Positions 1-9,365 of a stretch of DNA of 55,207 nucleotides are shown here, one piece after another. The position numbers were made by a program, and so were the translations under genes. Under the pieces are notes generated by a model. That model was not told where the DNA came from. It ran no database searches and saw nothing but the letters and a program-made list of their open reading frames with translations. Source of the DNA: Pirellulales bacterium (GTDB lineage: Bacteria > Planctomycetota > Planctomycetia > Pirellulales > Lacipirellulaceae); NCBI GenBank assembly GCA_028279215.1, contig JANQOF010000023.1, forward strand, positions 1 through 55,207. The letters are read 5' to 3'. Numbering within the stretch: the stretch's first letter is position 1; every line of letters begins with the position of its first letter.

Positions 1-107
1 GTGAAACTATGAGAACGGAGGCCTCGCCTTAGGTGGTTGGGTTTCCTTCGAGTGCGTGGTAAACCGGTGATGTATTTGTTCCCAGTTTCCACAGAAGGAG
101 AATTGCC

Positions 108-1127
108 ATGCACTTCGTCGGCGTCGACCTCCACAAGCACTCTATCAGCCTTTGCGTCATGATCCAAGATTCCCAAGGGAGAAGAGTACTAGACCGAAAG
201 CGGATGCACTGCCAAGACACCGAAAAAATCGCCGAATACTTCCAGTCGTTGGGCCCCTTTCAGGTCGTCGTCGAAGCGACTGCCTGCTACGAATGGTTCT
301 TCCAACTGCTGGAGCCGATGGCCGACCGTCTGGTCCTTGCCCATCCAAAAAGGCTGCGAGTGATCGCCGAGAGTGCCAAGAAGACCGACAAACTCGACGC
401 CCAGACGTTGGCCGAGTTCTTGACCCTGGACATGATTCCCGAAGCCTGGCGACCCACACCACGCGTGCGCGAGCATCGCACTCTGGTACGACTCCGCCGA
501 CGCACCAGTAAGCGGATCACGGCCGTGAAGAATTCGATCCGTTGGGTACTGGCCGCCTACAACGCCGACATCAAGAGCCCGTTCAGCCAGCGCGGTCGAC
601 AATACCTCGCGCAAGCACCGCTGTCTGAGGCCGATCGCTTTCAAGTCGAACTGCTGCTGGAAGAACTCGACCAGTTCACGGAACGGCTGAAACGAATCAA
701 CCAGAAGTTGACAGAATTCGCCGAACAGGCGCCAGCGCGTGAGCGCGAGGCACGCGCCGTACTTTCGAGCATTCCAGGAGTGGGTCCGGTGACGATTGAC
801 GTCGTCCTGAGTGAGTTGGGAGATCCCCGTCGATTCCGCTCAGCGCGCAAGGCCACGGCGTTTGCCGGACTGGCCCCAGGGATTCGCGAGAGTGCCGGCC
901 GAGCGAAACAATTGGGCATCACCAAAGAAGGGCCAGCCATCCTGCGCTGGGCGCTGGTGCAGGTCTCCTGGCGAGTGATCAACCAGACCACGCGTTGGCG
1001 GACCATTTATGAACGATTGAAAAAACGCTGCGGAGCCAAGAAGGCGATTGTCGCGGTAGCGCGACGATTGTGGTGCGTGATGATCGCGATGCTTCGCAGC
1101 GGCCAGGCCTACCGACTCGCCATTTAA
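108..1127 (+). CDS. IS110-family transposase (DEDD plus Transposase_20)
   Basis: 339-residue recombinase that would move the surrounding IS. The N-terminal RuvC-like DEDD domain shows D7 (GVDLHKHS), E56 (VVVEATACYEWF) and D94/D97 (KTDKLDAQ). The C-terminal Transposase_20 domain begins near residue 218 (SSIPGVGPVT) and carries S262 in RESAGRAKQLGITKEGP, which aligns with the catalytic serine of this family. A strong Shine-Dalgarno (GAAGGAG, 94-100) sits 7 nt before the ATG. Length is normal for the family and no frameshift is seen. In the family the enzyme works with an RNA made from the element's non-coding end to pair donor and target DNA. Confidence 0.95.
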   Translation: MHFVGVDLHKHSISLCVMIQDSQGRRVLDRKRMHCQDTEKIAEYFQSLGPFQVVVEATACYEWFFQLLEPMADRLVLAHPKRLRVIAESAKKTDKLDAQTLAEFLTLDMIPEAWRPTPRVREHRTLVRLRRRTSKRITAVKNSIRWVLAAYNADIKSPFSQRGRQYLAQAPLSEADRFQVELLLEELDQFTERLKRINQKLTEFAEQAPAREREARAVLSSIPGVGPVTIDVVLSELGDPRRFRSARKATAFAGLAPGIRESAGRAKQLGITKEGPAILRWALVQVSWRVINQTTRWRTIYERLKKRCGAKKAIVAVARRLWCVMIAMLRSGQAYRLAI

Positions 1128-1385
1128 ACCGCGGAAACTTCACAGGCAATAGGAGAACGAACCAACAACCCCATGAATCTTTCCAAGGACGCGTGAGGAC
1201 GACCCCGACTTTTGGCCTGTCGGCAGCAGCATCGCTGATCGACGCCCGGGTGAATGGCGGCGTCCCTCGAACTTACGTTTCACGGCGCATGGCGAGGCCA
1301 TGCAGACCGAATAGATGGATGAGCGTTCTCCCAGAACAGCTCGTAAGCAAGGTCCCAGGAAAAACCAAGAATCGGTTGACACATA
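1128..1385 (+). ncRNA. Candidate bridge-RNA region of the IS
   Basis: The 258 nt between the transposase stop and the right inverted repeat contain no convincing gene. In IS1111-type elements the bridge RNA, which specifies donor and target, is encoded in the right-end non-coding region. I did not fold it or identify guide loops, so this is a positional inference and the exact ends are unknown. Confidence 0.35.
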
Positions 1386-1396
1386 CGTTCTCATAG

Positions 1397-1833
1397 ATGG
1401 CCAAAAGTGGTTGTAGTAATGGCCTCGGCAACTGATCTAATAAGTGAACAAGAATACCGCCAAGACGCCAGGTCGATTAACAACGGATTCACACACATAT
1501 ATCCTCGGATGCTAGCGAGTATCAGTCACCCAGAGGTTCAGGTAGATACCCGAATGCCTATCAGCGTTTATCGGCGTCATTCTGCGGCTCAGTTTCAGGA
1601 CGTTCTTGGCGCTCGTTGCGTCGTGACGGTTTCGTCCTCACACCCGTTCAATTGTCCCTTTTGGTGCACCCAAATGGACAATTGGCCTGGAATAGAGTCC
1701 GTCGTGAATTCAAAACACACCGACAAAACAAGGACGCATTCGAATTCGAAGGAGACAATACAAGGCGAATAGAGTCGCCTAGAATCGTTTTTCTGAATTC
1801 GGGACAAAACAGACACAACCAGATTCGGAGCTA
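1397..1833. other. Non-coding stretch between the IS and kbl
   Basis: No open frame here has protein-like composition, although several short ones exist on both strands. The notable content is a 36-bp near-perfect palindrome at 1649-1684. The DNA is more AT-rich than its neighbours. It lies downstream of both the IS and the leftward tdh-kbl operon. Confidence 0.5.
1649..1684. repeat. 36-bp near-perfect palindrome
   Basis: Arms of 18 nt with 16 of 18 positions paired and no loop: CAATTGTCC at the left edge, GGACAATTG at the right, GGTGCACC at the centre. There is no T-run on either side, so it is not a typical intrinsic terminator. It may be an operator-like site, a hairpin at the end of the kbl transcript, or a relic of a mobile repeat. 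Confidence 0.7.
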
Positions 1834-3024
1834 CTAGGGAGCGGACACGGCGGCTTTGGCCTGTTGGAACTTTTCGACCGCCGTGCGGAGGTCGTCTTCG
1901 GTGTGGGCGGCGGAGATTTGGACGCGGATGCGGGCCTTTCCGAGCGGGACGACTGGGTAGTAGAAACCAATGACATAGATATCCAGCTCGAGAAGCTTAT
2001 CGGCCATGGCGGTCGCCAGGTTGGCGTCGCCGAGCATGATGGGCACGATGGGGTGTTCGCCGGGCAGTATGTCGAATCCGGCGGCCGACATCTCGCTGCG
2101 GAACAACTGGGTGTTGTTCATCAGGCGGTCGCGGAGTTCGGTCGAGCGGGCGGCGATCTCGATGGCCTTGAGCGAGCCACCAACCACGGCCGGCGCCATG
2201 GTGTTGGAAAACAGATAGGGCCGCGACCGTTGACGCAAGAGTTCGATGATTTCCTTCCGCCCACTCGTATAACCCCCGCTCGCCCCCCCGAGGGCTTTGC
2301 CAAACGTGCCCGTCGTAATGTCGATTCGACCCACCACCCCACAGTGCTCGTGCGTACCGCGCCCAGTCGGTCCCCAAAACCCGGTGGCATGGCAGTCGTC
2401 GAAGTGCACCAGGGCTTGGTGCTCGTCGGCAAGTTGGCAAATCTTGTCGAGCTTGGCCACGCTGCCGTCCATGCTAAATACGCCGTCGGTGGTAATGAGT
2501 TTGAGCCGCGCGCCTGCGGCGTCCGCTTCCTGGAGCTTCGCTTGGAGGTTGTCGATGTCGCATGTGCGATATCGGAAGCGTCTAGCCTTCGACAAGCGCA
2601 CGCCGTCGATGATCGAAGCATGGTTCAGTTCGTCGCTAATAATCGCATCGTCGGCTGTAAGGAGAGTTTCAAAGAGCCCGCCGTTCGCGTCGAAGCAAGA
2701 AGAATACAGAATCGTATCGTCGGTGCCGAGAAAGTCGCTCACCGATTGTTCTAAGTCCTTGTGGCACGTCTGCGTGCCGCAAATGAACCGCACGGACGAC
2801 AGTCCAAAACCCCATTGGTCGAGCGCTTCGTGCGCGGCCTGGATGACTTCTGGGTGGTCGGCCAAACCGAGGTAATTGTTGGCACACATGTTGAGCACTT
2901 CGCGACCGCCGCTGACTTCGATATGCGCTTTCTGCGGCGACTCGATGTACCGTTCCGATTTGTACAGTCCCGAGGAGCGAATCTCGTCGAGCAACCGCTC
3001 GACTGGTTGTAGCGATGTGGTCAT
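1834..3024 (-). CDS. kbl: Glycine C-acetyltransferase (2-amino-3-ketobutyrate CoA ligase)
   Basis: 396-residue PLP enzyme that cleaves 2-amino-3-oxobutanoate with CoA to glycine and acetyl-CoA, the second step of threonine breakdown through threonine dehydrogenase. The fold-type I aminotransferase pattern is clear: the PLP lysine is K243 in [14 protein letters not shown], with [17 protein letters not shown] near residue 207 and [12 protein letters not shown] near 130. Length matches the family. It is the second gene of a two-gene operon, 22 nt after tdh, which confirms the substrate and separates it from the related AONS/BioF and ALA synthase enzymes. Confidence 0.96.
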   Translation of the reverse strand: MTTSLQPVERLLDEIRSSGLYKSERYIESPQKAHIEVSGGREVLNMCANNYLGLADHPEVIQAAHEALDQWGFGLSSVRFICGTQTCHKDLEQSVSDFLGTDDTILYSSCFDANGGLFETLLTADDAIISDELNHASIIDGVRLSKARRFRYRTCDIDNLQAKLQEADAAGARLKLITTDGVFSMDGSVAKLDKICQLADEHQALVHFDDCHATGFWGPTGRGTHEHCGVVGRIDITTGTFGKALGGASGGYTSGRKEIIELLRQRSRPYLFSNTMAPAVVGGSLKAIEIAARSTELRDRLMNNTQLFRSEMSAAGFDILPGEHPIVPIMLGDANLATAMADKLLELDIYVIGFYYPVVPLGKARIRVQISAAHTEDDLRTAVEKFQQAKAAVSAP

Positions 3025-3046
3025 TGAGAGGAATCCTATCGTCGCG

Positions 3047-4075
3047 TTATGCGGTCCAATCGAGAACGATCTTTCCCGACTCGCCCGATCGCATCGTATC
3101 GAAGCCTTGTTGGAACTCGGTATAGGGGAGACGGTGTGTGATTACTGGTTTGATGTCCAATCCACTTTGGATCATGACGGTCATCTTGTACCAGGTTTCG
3201 TACATCTCGCGTCCATAAATGCCCTTGATGGTGAGCATGTTGAACACGACTTGGTGCCAGTCGATCGCCATGTCGCCGGCCGGGATGCCAAGCATGGCGA
3301 TCTTACCACCGTGGCACATGTTGGCGATCATGTCGTCGAATGCGGCGGAATGGCCCGACATCTCGAGCCCCACGTCGAACCCTTCCTGCATACCAAGCTC
3401 CTGCTGGACGTCGTGCAAATTGGTTTCGCGAACGTCGACCGCACGGGTAACGCCCACGCGGCTTGCCAGCTCAAGCCGATATGGGTTGACGTCGGTAATC
3501 ACCACATGCCGTGCGCCGGCATGCCGAACCGTCGCCGCAGCCATGATGCCGATGGGACCGGCGCCAGTTATGAGAACGTCTTCACCGAGTACATCAAACG
3601 ACAACGCCGTGTGGACCGCGTTTCCGAGCGGATCAAAGATTGCGGCCACCTCGCGATCGACCTCCGGCGTGTGGCTCCAGACGTTGGTCATCGGCAGGGA
3701 GATCAGTTCGGCAAACGCGCCAGGCCGATTGACGCCAACACTCTTGGTGTCCTTGCACAAGTGTCGGCGGCCGGCCATGCAGTTGCGGCAGCGACCGCAA
3801 ACCACGTGGCCCTCGCCGCTGACGACGTCGCCGGGGCGAAAGTCGTTGACATTCGAGCCAACGTCGACCACCTCGCCGACGAACTCATGCCCTACGACCA
3901 TCGGTACGGGGATCGTTTGCTGAGCCCAAGTGTCCCAGTTGTAAATGTGTACGTCGGTGCCGCAGATACCGGTCAGATGGACGCGAATAAGCACGTCGTT
4001 AATCCCAACCTCGGGCTCGGGCACATCCTGGAGCCAAAGCCCAGACTCGGCACGTTGTTTGACGAGGGCTTTCAA
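3047..4075 (-). CDS. tdh: L-threonine 3-dehydrogenase
   Basis: 342-residue zinc-dependent medium-chain dehydrogenase that oxidises L-threonine to 2-amino-3-oxobutanoate with NAD+. Visible ligands are C38 (GICGTDVH) and H63-E64 ([12 protein letters not shown]) for the catalytic zinc, and C93, C96, C99 and C107 for the structural zinc. The Rossmann glycine motif [12 protein letters not shown] follows near residue 170. Length equals the usual 340-ish. It is the first gene of the operon with kbl, the reverse of the kbl-tdh order in E. coli. Confidence 0.96.
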   Translation of the reverse strand: MKALVKQRAESGLWLQDVPEPEVGINDVLIRVHLTGICGTDVHIYNWDTWAQQTIPVPMVVGHEFVGEVVDVGSNVNDFRPGDVVSGEGHVVCGRCRNCMAGRRHLCKDTKSVGVNRPGAFAELISLPMTNVWSHTPEVDREVAAIFDPLGNAVHTALSFDVLGEDVLITGAGPIGIMAAATVRHAGARHVVITDVNPYRLELASRVGVTRAVDVRETNLHDVQQELGMQEGFDVGLEMSGHSAAFDDMIANMCHGGKIAMLGIPAGDMAIDWHQVVFNMLTIKGIYGREMYETWYKMTVMIQSGLDIKPVITHRLPYTEFQQGFDTMRSGESGKIVLDWTA

Positions 4076-4124
4076 TATGAGTCGAGCCTTACACTTCGGA
4101 TTCCAAGGTGCGCTATGTAATCCA

Positions 4125-4562
4125 TCACTCCGAAATCGGGGTCTCCTGGTAGAAGAACGATTTCCATTTGTCCTCGTGTCTGGCCCATACGGTCGTCGAG
4201 TAGACGGTTTGCTGTTTCATTTCGCCGCCGACGAGTCCACCCGTCCAGGTGTACTTGTACGACAACACGGCTGCGCCGTCGTTAATGGGGACCGCCTTGG
4301 CGTCGGAGATTTCGTAGGCGACGATTTTGCGTTTCGCAAGCGACTCGAGCACCTGCTCTGGGCCGAGTCGCTCACCTGCGAGCACGGCCATGGTTTGGTC
4401 GTGAAGCATCGATTCGTACATTTCGCGGTCTTGACTCTTGATGGCCTCTGTGAGCGCGATTTCGTGCTTGAGCAATTCTTTGGTCAATGCGTCTTCCTCG
4501 GCCCGCGCAGCCGTACCAATGCAGTAGGTCAGGCAAACAGCCAACAACAAGCGAGTGTTCAT
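4125..4562 (-). CDS. Small secreted DUF4440/SnoaL-like protein
   Basis: 145 residues. The start at 4562 is chosen because it gives a clean signal peptide ([21 protein letters not shown]) and has AGGAG 8 nt upstream; a longer frame to 4625 has neither. The mature part begins with a helix rich in E and K and continues with the pattern of NTF2-like ketosteroid-isomerase folds ([17 protein letters not shown], then strands ending [16 protein letters not shown]). The family binds or turns over small molecules in many ways, so no substrate is assigned. It lies 50 nt downstream of the tdh start side on the same strand and may be independent. Confidence 0.7.
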   Translation of the reverse strand: MNTRLLLAVCLTYCIGTAARAEEDALTKELLKHEIALTEAIKSQDREMYESMLHDQTMAVLAGERLGPEQVLESLAKRKIVAYEISDAKAVPINDGAAVLSYKYTWTGGLVGGEMKQQTVYSTTVWARHEDKWKSFFYQETPISE

Positions 4563-4650
4563 GGGATGACTCCTGGAGATGGGAGGATCGTCGAAGAAGC
4601 CGAGTTTACATGCAGGGGGTCGCACGTTGGCAAATCAACACAGCAGCAGA

Positions 4651-5859
4651 TCATACAAAAAACGACGAGCCATATGGGTTCGTGGCGTGCAATCCGTAAC
4701 GGGTGGCCCGCAGCTTGTCGCTATCCTGTTCCAGCAATCCGGCTGCGTGCAGTTGGTGCGGAATCTGAGGTGGGATTGCCTCGTGATGTCGCAGCAAGAA
4801 ATTGAGTGCCTTGGGGGCCTGGTAGAACAAACTTCGCCAACCACTATGGGCGAGTTTCCGCATCCATTGTTCGGTGCAATCGATTTCTGGTTCAGGAAGC
4901 CGCTGGAGATTGATGCCCTCGCTGAGACCGCGATTTGCCAACCGATGGGCCGTAAGCAGCAACGAGTATCGCGCGAGCGTAGCGCACGATCGAGTGAGCG
5001 GATGGTAACTATTTCGATCTTCGGGCAACTCGTGAACTTCGAGGGCCAACGGGTGAATGCCAGCAACTCGGTGCTTGAGCTCCTCCCACTCGTGTTCCAT
5101 CTCCTCGCGGTTGGGATCGCTTGGCGGAACCGATTGAAGCCACTCTTCCTCGGCGCCCTCCAGCATGTGGGCCAGCGTGTGGCGGCCGACACTGTCTCCC
5201 AAGGTCATCACCACCTTGAAGAGTTCGCCCAGTCCCTCGTTGGCGCCCGGCAAACGCAGGCGATAGCTGAACCAGTCACGCTGTTGAAGCGAATCTTCCA
5301 GCAAGCTTTGCGATCCGCTAAGCACACGCATGCTGAGTGGGTAGCGGTCGAGGCTGTCGTCCATTCCGCGGCGAAGATTCCAGCCAATTCTTGGTCGCTG
5401 CCAAGAGACCCAGCTTGCGACGATGTCGTCGAGCATTGCGTCGGCGCCGGTGGACGAGTCGGCGACGTTGAGCAATTGAGGCCGCTTGTCGCGTGCGAAC
5501 ACAAATCGTATCTGCACATGCTGCAGCGGGCTAAAGCGGCCACCACGTCCAAATGGCACCAAGATAAACTCGGCGCTCTCAATTCCGTCGAGCGGCACGC
5601 GCACCGAATGCAATACGGTCGTCCGCTCCAGGGGATTGCCGCCGTAGCTGAGGTTTCTGAGAACGACGTAAGGCGGTTGCCCGTGCGGGTCGCTGATGTC
5701 CCAATCGATCAGGCCTGGGATGGCGGCCGCCATGAAGCCGCCCGGCAGCACGTCGCGATGACTTCGCAGTCGAATCTCTCGATCTGGACTGTCCAACCAC
5801 GCGAGCACCTGTTGCACCGACATGGTTCTGCAGTCGTCAACGGTGCTTGCGTTACTCAC
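4651..5859 (-). CDS. Conserved-looking protein of unknown function
   Basis: 402 residues starting at a GTG (5857-5859), chosen because AAGGAG lies 6 nt upstream; the frame runs on to 5973 without a comparable site. I do not recognise the family. No signal peptide or membrane segment is visible. The protein is rich in W, R, H and L. It reads as a soluble mixed alpha/beta N-terminal half (VLRNLSYGGNPLERTTVLHSV) followed by a helical C-terminal half (EEMEHEWEELKHRVAGIHP). It is divergent from the alpha/beta hydrolase gene at 5961, about 100 nt apart, so the two may share a control region. Confidence 0.7.
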   Translation of the reverse strand: MSNASTVDDCRTMSVQQVLAWLDSPDREIRLRSHRDVLPGGFMAAAIPGLIDWDISDPHGQPPYVVLRNLSYGGNPLERTTVLHSVRVPLDGIESAEFILVPFGRGGRFSPLQHVQIRFVFARDKRPQLLNVADSSTGADAMLDDIVASWVSWQRPRIGWNLRRGMDDSLDRYPLSMRVLSGSQSLLEDSLQQRDWFSYRLRLPGANEGLGELFKVVMTLGDSVGRHTLAHMLEGAEEEWLQSVPPSDPNREEMEHEWEELKHRVAGIHPLALEVHELPEDRNSYHPLTRSCATLARYSLLLTAHRLANRGLSEGINLQRLPEPEIDCTEQWMRKLAHSGWRSLFYQAPKALNFLLRHHEAIPPQIPHQLHAAGLLEQDSDKLRATRYGLHATNPYGSSFFV

Positions 5860-5960
5860 GCTATGCTCCTTAGTTGTTCGAACACACGATCCTGTACCTC
5901 GACGTCGTTGCGATCGATCCGTAAACTTGTGTGTTGCCATCGAGATGTCGAGTGTAGTAG

Positions 5961-6830
5961 ATGGTAGGTCCATGTTCCTCTTGCCGCAACCACACGCGGC
6001 GATCTCTAACCGGTGCCGCTGTGGAATCGACCGATGCCGCCCAGAGCAGCTTCCTTTCTTGGCTGTTGGACAGGCTGATTCTCAGGCCGTCGCGACATCG
6101 AATCGACGCCGGTGGAGAGCAACTCGTGTTGCCCTACGGCGACCACAAACTCGAGGTGTGGATTCACAGCCGTGGACCCGAAAGCACATCGAGACCAAGC
6201 TTGTACGTGCTCGAGTTTCCGGGTACCGCGAGTCGAGCTGAACAGCCCGCGGATTTCATCGACGGCCACTGGTCGGACACGCATGTAGTGATTTGGTCGG
6301 TCAATCCTCTTGGCTATGGCGGAAGCAGCGGGACAGCCAGCCTTCGCGAGCTGCCATCCGCGGCATGCCACGCATTCGACGAACTACAAAAGGTAGCTGG
6401 CGCGAGTCCAATCGTTGTGGCAGGTGGGAGCCTTGGTTCGGTGAGCGCTTTGTATCTTGCTGCACGACGCGAGACGGACGGCGTATTGATCCAAAATCCG
6501 CCAGACCTCCGTGAAGTGATCCTCCAACGGGGAAGTTGGCACCCCATTCGCTGGTTGGCGAGGGCATTCGTGAATCAGATTCCAATCGAGTTGAGTAGCC
6601 TGCGTAATGCTGAGCAGGCAACCGTGCCCGCGGTGTTCGTCTTGGCTCAACAAGACGAAGTCGTGCCACACGACGTACAGCAGCGAATTGTCGAAGCGTA
6701 TGCTGGACCGAAGCGGGTAATCGAATTGCCCGACGCGACGCACGACGCGAAACTGACGGACGCCGAACAGCAGGAACTTCTGACTTGCAAAGCATGGTTG
6801 CACGATGTGGTTGGTGGACAACCTGACTAA
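5961..6830 (+). CDS. Alpha/beta hydrolase
   Basis: Up to 289 residues. The fold is shown by the nucleophile elbow GGSLGS (near residue 156), an acid in VLAQQDEVVPHD (near 232) and a histidine in LPDATHDAKL (near 258), giving a Ser-Asp-His triad in the right order. No signal peptide is seen, so it is likely cytoplasmic. The oxyanion region is probably EFPGTAS. The first 20 residues look unlike the rest and lack a ribosome site; a GTG at 6021 is an alternative start. Substrate unknown; esterase or thioesterase-like activity is the general expectation. Confidence 0.75.
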   Translation: MVGPCSSCRNHTRRSLTGAAVESTDAAQSSFLSWLLDRLILRPSRHRIDAGGEQLVLPYGDHKLEVWIHSRGPESTSRPSLYVLEFPGTASRAEQPADFIDGHWSDTHVVIWSVNPLGYGGSSGTASLRELPSAACHAFDELQKVAGASPIVVAGGSLGSVSALYLAARRETDGVLIQNPPDLREVILQRGSWHPIRWLARAFVNQIPIELSSLRNAEQATVPAVFVLAQQDEVVPHDVQQRIVEAYAGPKRVIELPDATHDAKLTDAEQQELLTCKAWLHDVVGGQPD

Positions 6831-6929
6831 ATCTCGGGAGACGGGTCGTCCTGCAGTATAGATGTGCTCTAATTGAGGAACGAAGCATGACGCCCACTAG
6901 CCATCCATTCGCAGAAAGAAAGGTGTCCT

Positions 6930-8069
6930 ATGATCGTGCGATTTATCACTCTACTTGCGCTCGCGGCCGCTACCTCGGGCTACGCCGAGGAGCAAATCGT
7001 CCTTGGTGCGCTGTATAACAGTACCGGCCCGCAAGCAGGTTTGGATGTTCCGTCGTCGCGAGGGGCGCGGCTTGCTGTTGCTGAGGCGAACGCGAATGGC
7101 GGCGTACTTGGACGAAGCCTTGTTCTCGACATCCGCAATGGCGAAAGCAAAGCCGGCGTGGTCAAGACGCAGGCGACCGAGTTGCTTGCCCTCGATCCCG
7201 CACCCGTTGCACTATTCGGACTCTCCGACACCGATTTGGTCCTGACCGCGGCGCCGATAGCTGCCGCTGATAAACGCTTGTTCCTTACCTCCGGTGCTAC
7301 ATCGCCGCTACTTCCCGCCGAAGTGCCCGAGTATCTTTTCCTCGCCTGTTTTGGTGACAATGTGCAGGCCGCCGCTGCTGCTGAGTGGGCTTACAACGAG
7401 CAAAGGGCGCGCACGGCCGTGGTGCTGTTCGACTCGACGCAGACCTACACGCGATTGCTCAAGGGCTACTTCAAAACGCGTTTCGTGCAATTGGGTGGCA
7501 GCATTGCCGCCGAGCATGGTTTTGCCTCCGACATGCTCGATCCGGCACTCGTCGATTTACCCAAGGCCGACATAGTGTTCTTTTCGGGCGAGGAGCCCAG
7601 TAACATCCGAAAGGGAGTTTCCAAGCTGCGCGAAGCGGGCGTGACATGTCCTATCTTGGGTGGCGATTCATTTGACTCCTATGGTTTGTGGAATAACGCC
7701 CCAAAGGTTGACAAGGTCTACTACACAACGCACGCTTACCTTGGCGCGGATAACAGGGCTCCCAAGGTCGTCGCGTTTCGTAAAGCCTTCCAAGCCGCGT
7801 ACCCGGATAGTGTGCCTGATGCATTCGCCGCACTTGGATACGACGCCGCACGCCTGCTAATCCACGCGATTGAGCAGGCCAAGTCCGATGATCCAACAAC
7901 CATTCGCAAAGCACTCGCCGCTACACGCAATTTCGACGGAGTTACCGGTACCATTAGCTATTCCGCCGGAAGCCGTATTCCGAAAAAGCCAGTAACCCTA
8001 ATCCGCGTTGCGGGCGGCAAACTCGAGCTGGTTGGCGAATTTACTCCACAGCAGGTTCCGTCTCCTTAG
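6930..8069 (+). CDS. Periplasmic branched-chain amino-acid-type binding protein (LivK-like)
   Basis: 379 residues with a signal peptide (MIVRFITLLALAAATSGYAEE) and a Peripla_BP_6 fold: IVLGALYNSTGPQAGLDVPS opens the ligand domain, followed by GARLAVAEANANGGVLG, which is typical of Leu/Ile/Val and urea/amide binding proteins. AAAGG lies just upstream of the ATG. There are no ABC permease or ATPase genes beside it, so it either serves a transporter encoded elsewhere or acts as a sensor. It converges on the MFS gene and overlaps it by 29 nt. The amidase on the opposite strand would suit an amide or amino-acid ligand, but that link is only inference. Confidence 0.85.
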   Translation: MIVRFITLLALAAATSGYAEEQIVLGALYNSTGPQAGLDVPSSRGARLAVAEANANGGVLGRSLVLDIRNGESKAGVVKTQATELLALDPAPVALFGLSDTDLVLTAAPIAAADKRLFLTSGATSPLLPAEVPEYLFLACFGDNVQAAAAAEWAYNEQRARTAVVLFDSTQTYTRLLKGYFKTRFVQLGGSIAAEHGFASDMLDPALVDLPKADIVFFSGEEPSNIRKGVSKLREAGVTCPILGGDSFDSYGLWNNAPKVDKVYYTTHAYLGADNRAPKVVAFRKAFQAAYPDSVPDAFAALGYDAARLLIHAIEQAKSDDPTTIRKALAATRNFDGVTGTISYSAGSRIPKKPVTLIRVAGGKLELVGEFTPQQVPSP

Positions 8070-9345
8070 TCCAGCGCCCAGGGAAAAACACAACAACCGT
8101 AAGCGATATCACTGCCGCGCCCATGAGGTACCACGCAGGAGAGTAGGTGTCGCCGGTTTCCTTAATCAACCAGGTTGCCACCATCGGCGTGGTACCACCA
8201 AGCACACCAACGCACAGATTGTAGCCGATTGAGATAGCGCTGCAGCGAACCGCTGGCGGCGTCATTTCGACCATGGTCACTGGGATGACGCCGCAGAGCA
8301 AACCAATGAGAATGGCAAACCCGAACTGCCCGGCGAGGTTCCAACCTGCCGAGTGATGTTGTAGCGCCCACACGAGTGGCCAACTAAGTAACAACAGGCC
8401 GCCAATACTCACTATCAGCAACGGCGTGCGCCGCACGCGATCCGACAGCCAACCCGACAGCGGCGTCATCACCAACACCACCACCATGTTCAGTGTGTTG
8501 ATCTCGAGAGCCACTGCCTCGGTCAGTCCGCCAACGTCCTGCATGTACGTCACTAGGTACACGAACGCAAAATAGAATGCGATGCCGCCCACAACGTTCA
8601 GTAGCGCAATGTTCAAGATAGTCCGCCAGTGCTCGACGAACGCCTCGGCGATGGGCGAGCGGACGATCTCCGTGCGATCGGGTCGCGCTCGCTCGGGAAT
8701 GTGCTCGCGGACGTACAGCCCGATTAGGCCCACAAATAGTCCAATCACAAACGGCAATCGCCACGCCCAACTTTGAACCGTTTCGGGCGGCAGAGCAGCA
8801 CTGACGATGGCGCCGACCGCCGAGCCCAGCAGGATTCCGCCCACAGCGCCAAAGCCGCTCCAACTCGCGGCGAACCCATGATGCTTTCGCCCCGACTCTT
8901 CGACGAGAAACACAATCGACGTGGTGTACTCTCCGCCGACCGACAGGCCTTGAATCATCCGCAGCACCACCAGCAGCACAGCCGCGGCGGTGCCAAGCAC
9001 GGCGTAACCCGGCAGGATGCCGATGAGAAACGTGGGGATCGCCATCGCCAGTACCGACAGAGTAAGCGCCGCCTTGCGGCCAAACCGGTCGCCAATGTGG
9101 CCAAATACCACGCCACCCAGTGGCCGCATGAGAAACCCGGCCGCGAATGCACCGAACGCGGCGATCAGGCTGGTTGTAGGATCGTCGGAAGGAAAGAAGT
9201 GCTGACCTATGGTCGTGGCGAAATAGCCATACACCGCGAAGTCGTACCACTCCATCATGTTGCCCACAATGCCGGCAACGATCAGCCGGAGCGGAAAATG
9301 GTGCGGGTGGATGGGGTCGTTGGGCCGGGAAGCATCAGATGCCAT
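8041..9345 (-). CDS. MFS transporter, metabolite:H+ symporter (MHS) type
   Basis: 434 residues with about 12 hydrophobic segments. The N-terminus has the MHS signature GNMMEWYDFAVYGYFA and the loop GHIGDRFGRKAAL between TM2 and TM3, as in ProP, KgtP and the shikimate transporter; GLSVGGEYTTSIVFLVEES is the second family mark. The family imports organic acids or zwitterions with protons. It starts 20 nt after the amidase stop, so it is probably the third gene of the fbp-amidase-MFS operon and may carry the amidase substrate or product. Its 3' end overlaps the convergent binding-protein gene. Confidence 0.9.
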   Translation of the reverse strand: MASDASRPNDPIHPHHFPLRLIVAGIVGNMMEWYDFAVYGYFATTIGQHFFPSDDPTTSLIAAFGAFAAGFLMRPLGGVVFGHIGDRFGRKAALTLSVLAMAIPTFLIGILPGYAVLGTAAAVLLVVLRMIQGLSVGGEYTTSIVFLVEESGRKHHGFAASWSGFGAVGGILLGSAVGAIVSAALPPETVQSWAWRLPFVIGLFVGLIGLYVREHIPERARPDRTEIVRSPIAEAFVEHWRTILNIALLNVVGGIAFYFAFVYLVTYMQDVGGLTEAVALEINTLNMVVVLVMTPLSGWLSDRVRRTPLLIVSIGGLLLLSWPLVWALQHHSAGWNLAGQFGFAILIGLLCGVIPVTMVEMTPPAVRCSAISIGYNLCVGVLGGTTPMVATWLIKETGDTYSPAWYLMGAAVISLTVVVFFPGRWTKETEPAVE

Positions 9346-9365
9346 TGATAGTCCGTTATCGCGAT

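Larger units (their letters stand above)
7..1396 (+). mobile_element. IS110-family insertion sequence, probably IS1111 subgroup
   Basis: A complete IS holding one transposase gene. Its probable borders are an 11-bp perfect inverted repeat, CTATGAGAACG at 7-17 and its reverse complement at 1386-1396. IS110 elements proper lack terminal repeats, whereas the IS1111 subgroup has short subterminal ones. About 100 nt precede the gene and about 260 nt follow it; a long right-end non-coding stretch also fits IS1111. The repeats may be subterminal, so the real ends could lie a few bases outside them. The gene is intact, so the element may be mobile. Confidence 0.75.

Noticed and set aside
2876..4120. 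414-codon forward open frame
   Set aside because: Antisense to tdh and kbl, which have full family motifs; the forward frame has no recognisable domain.
4579..5967. 462-codon forward open frame
   Set aside because: Antisense to the 402-residue gene that has a strong ribosome site; composition is shadow-like.
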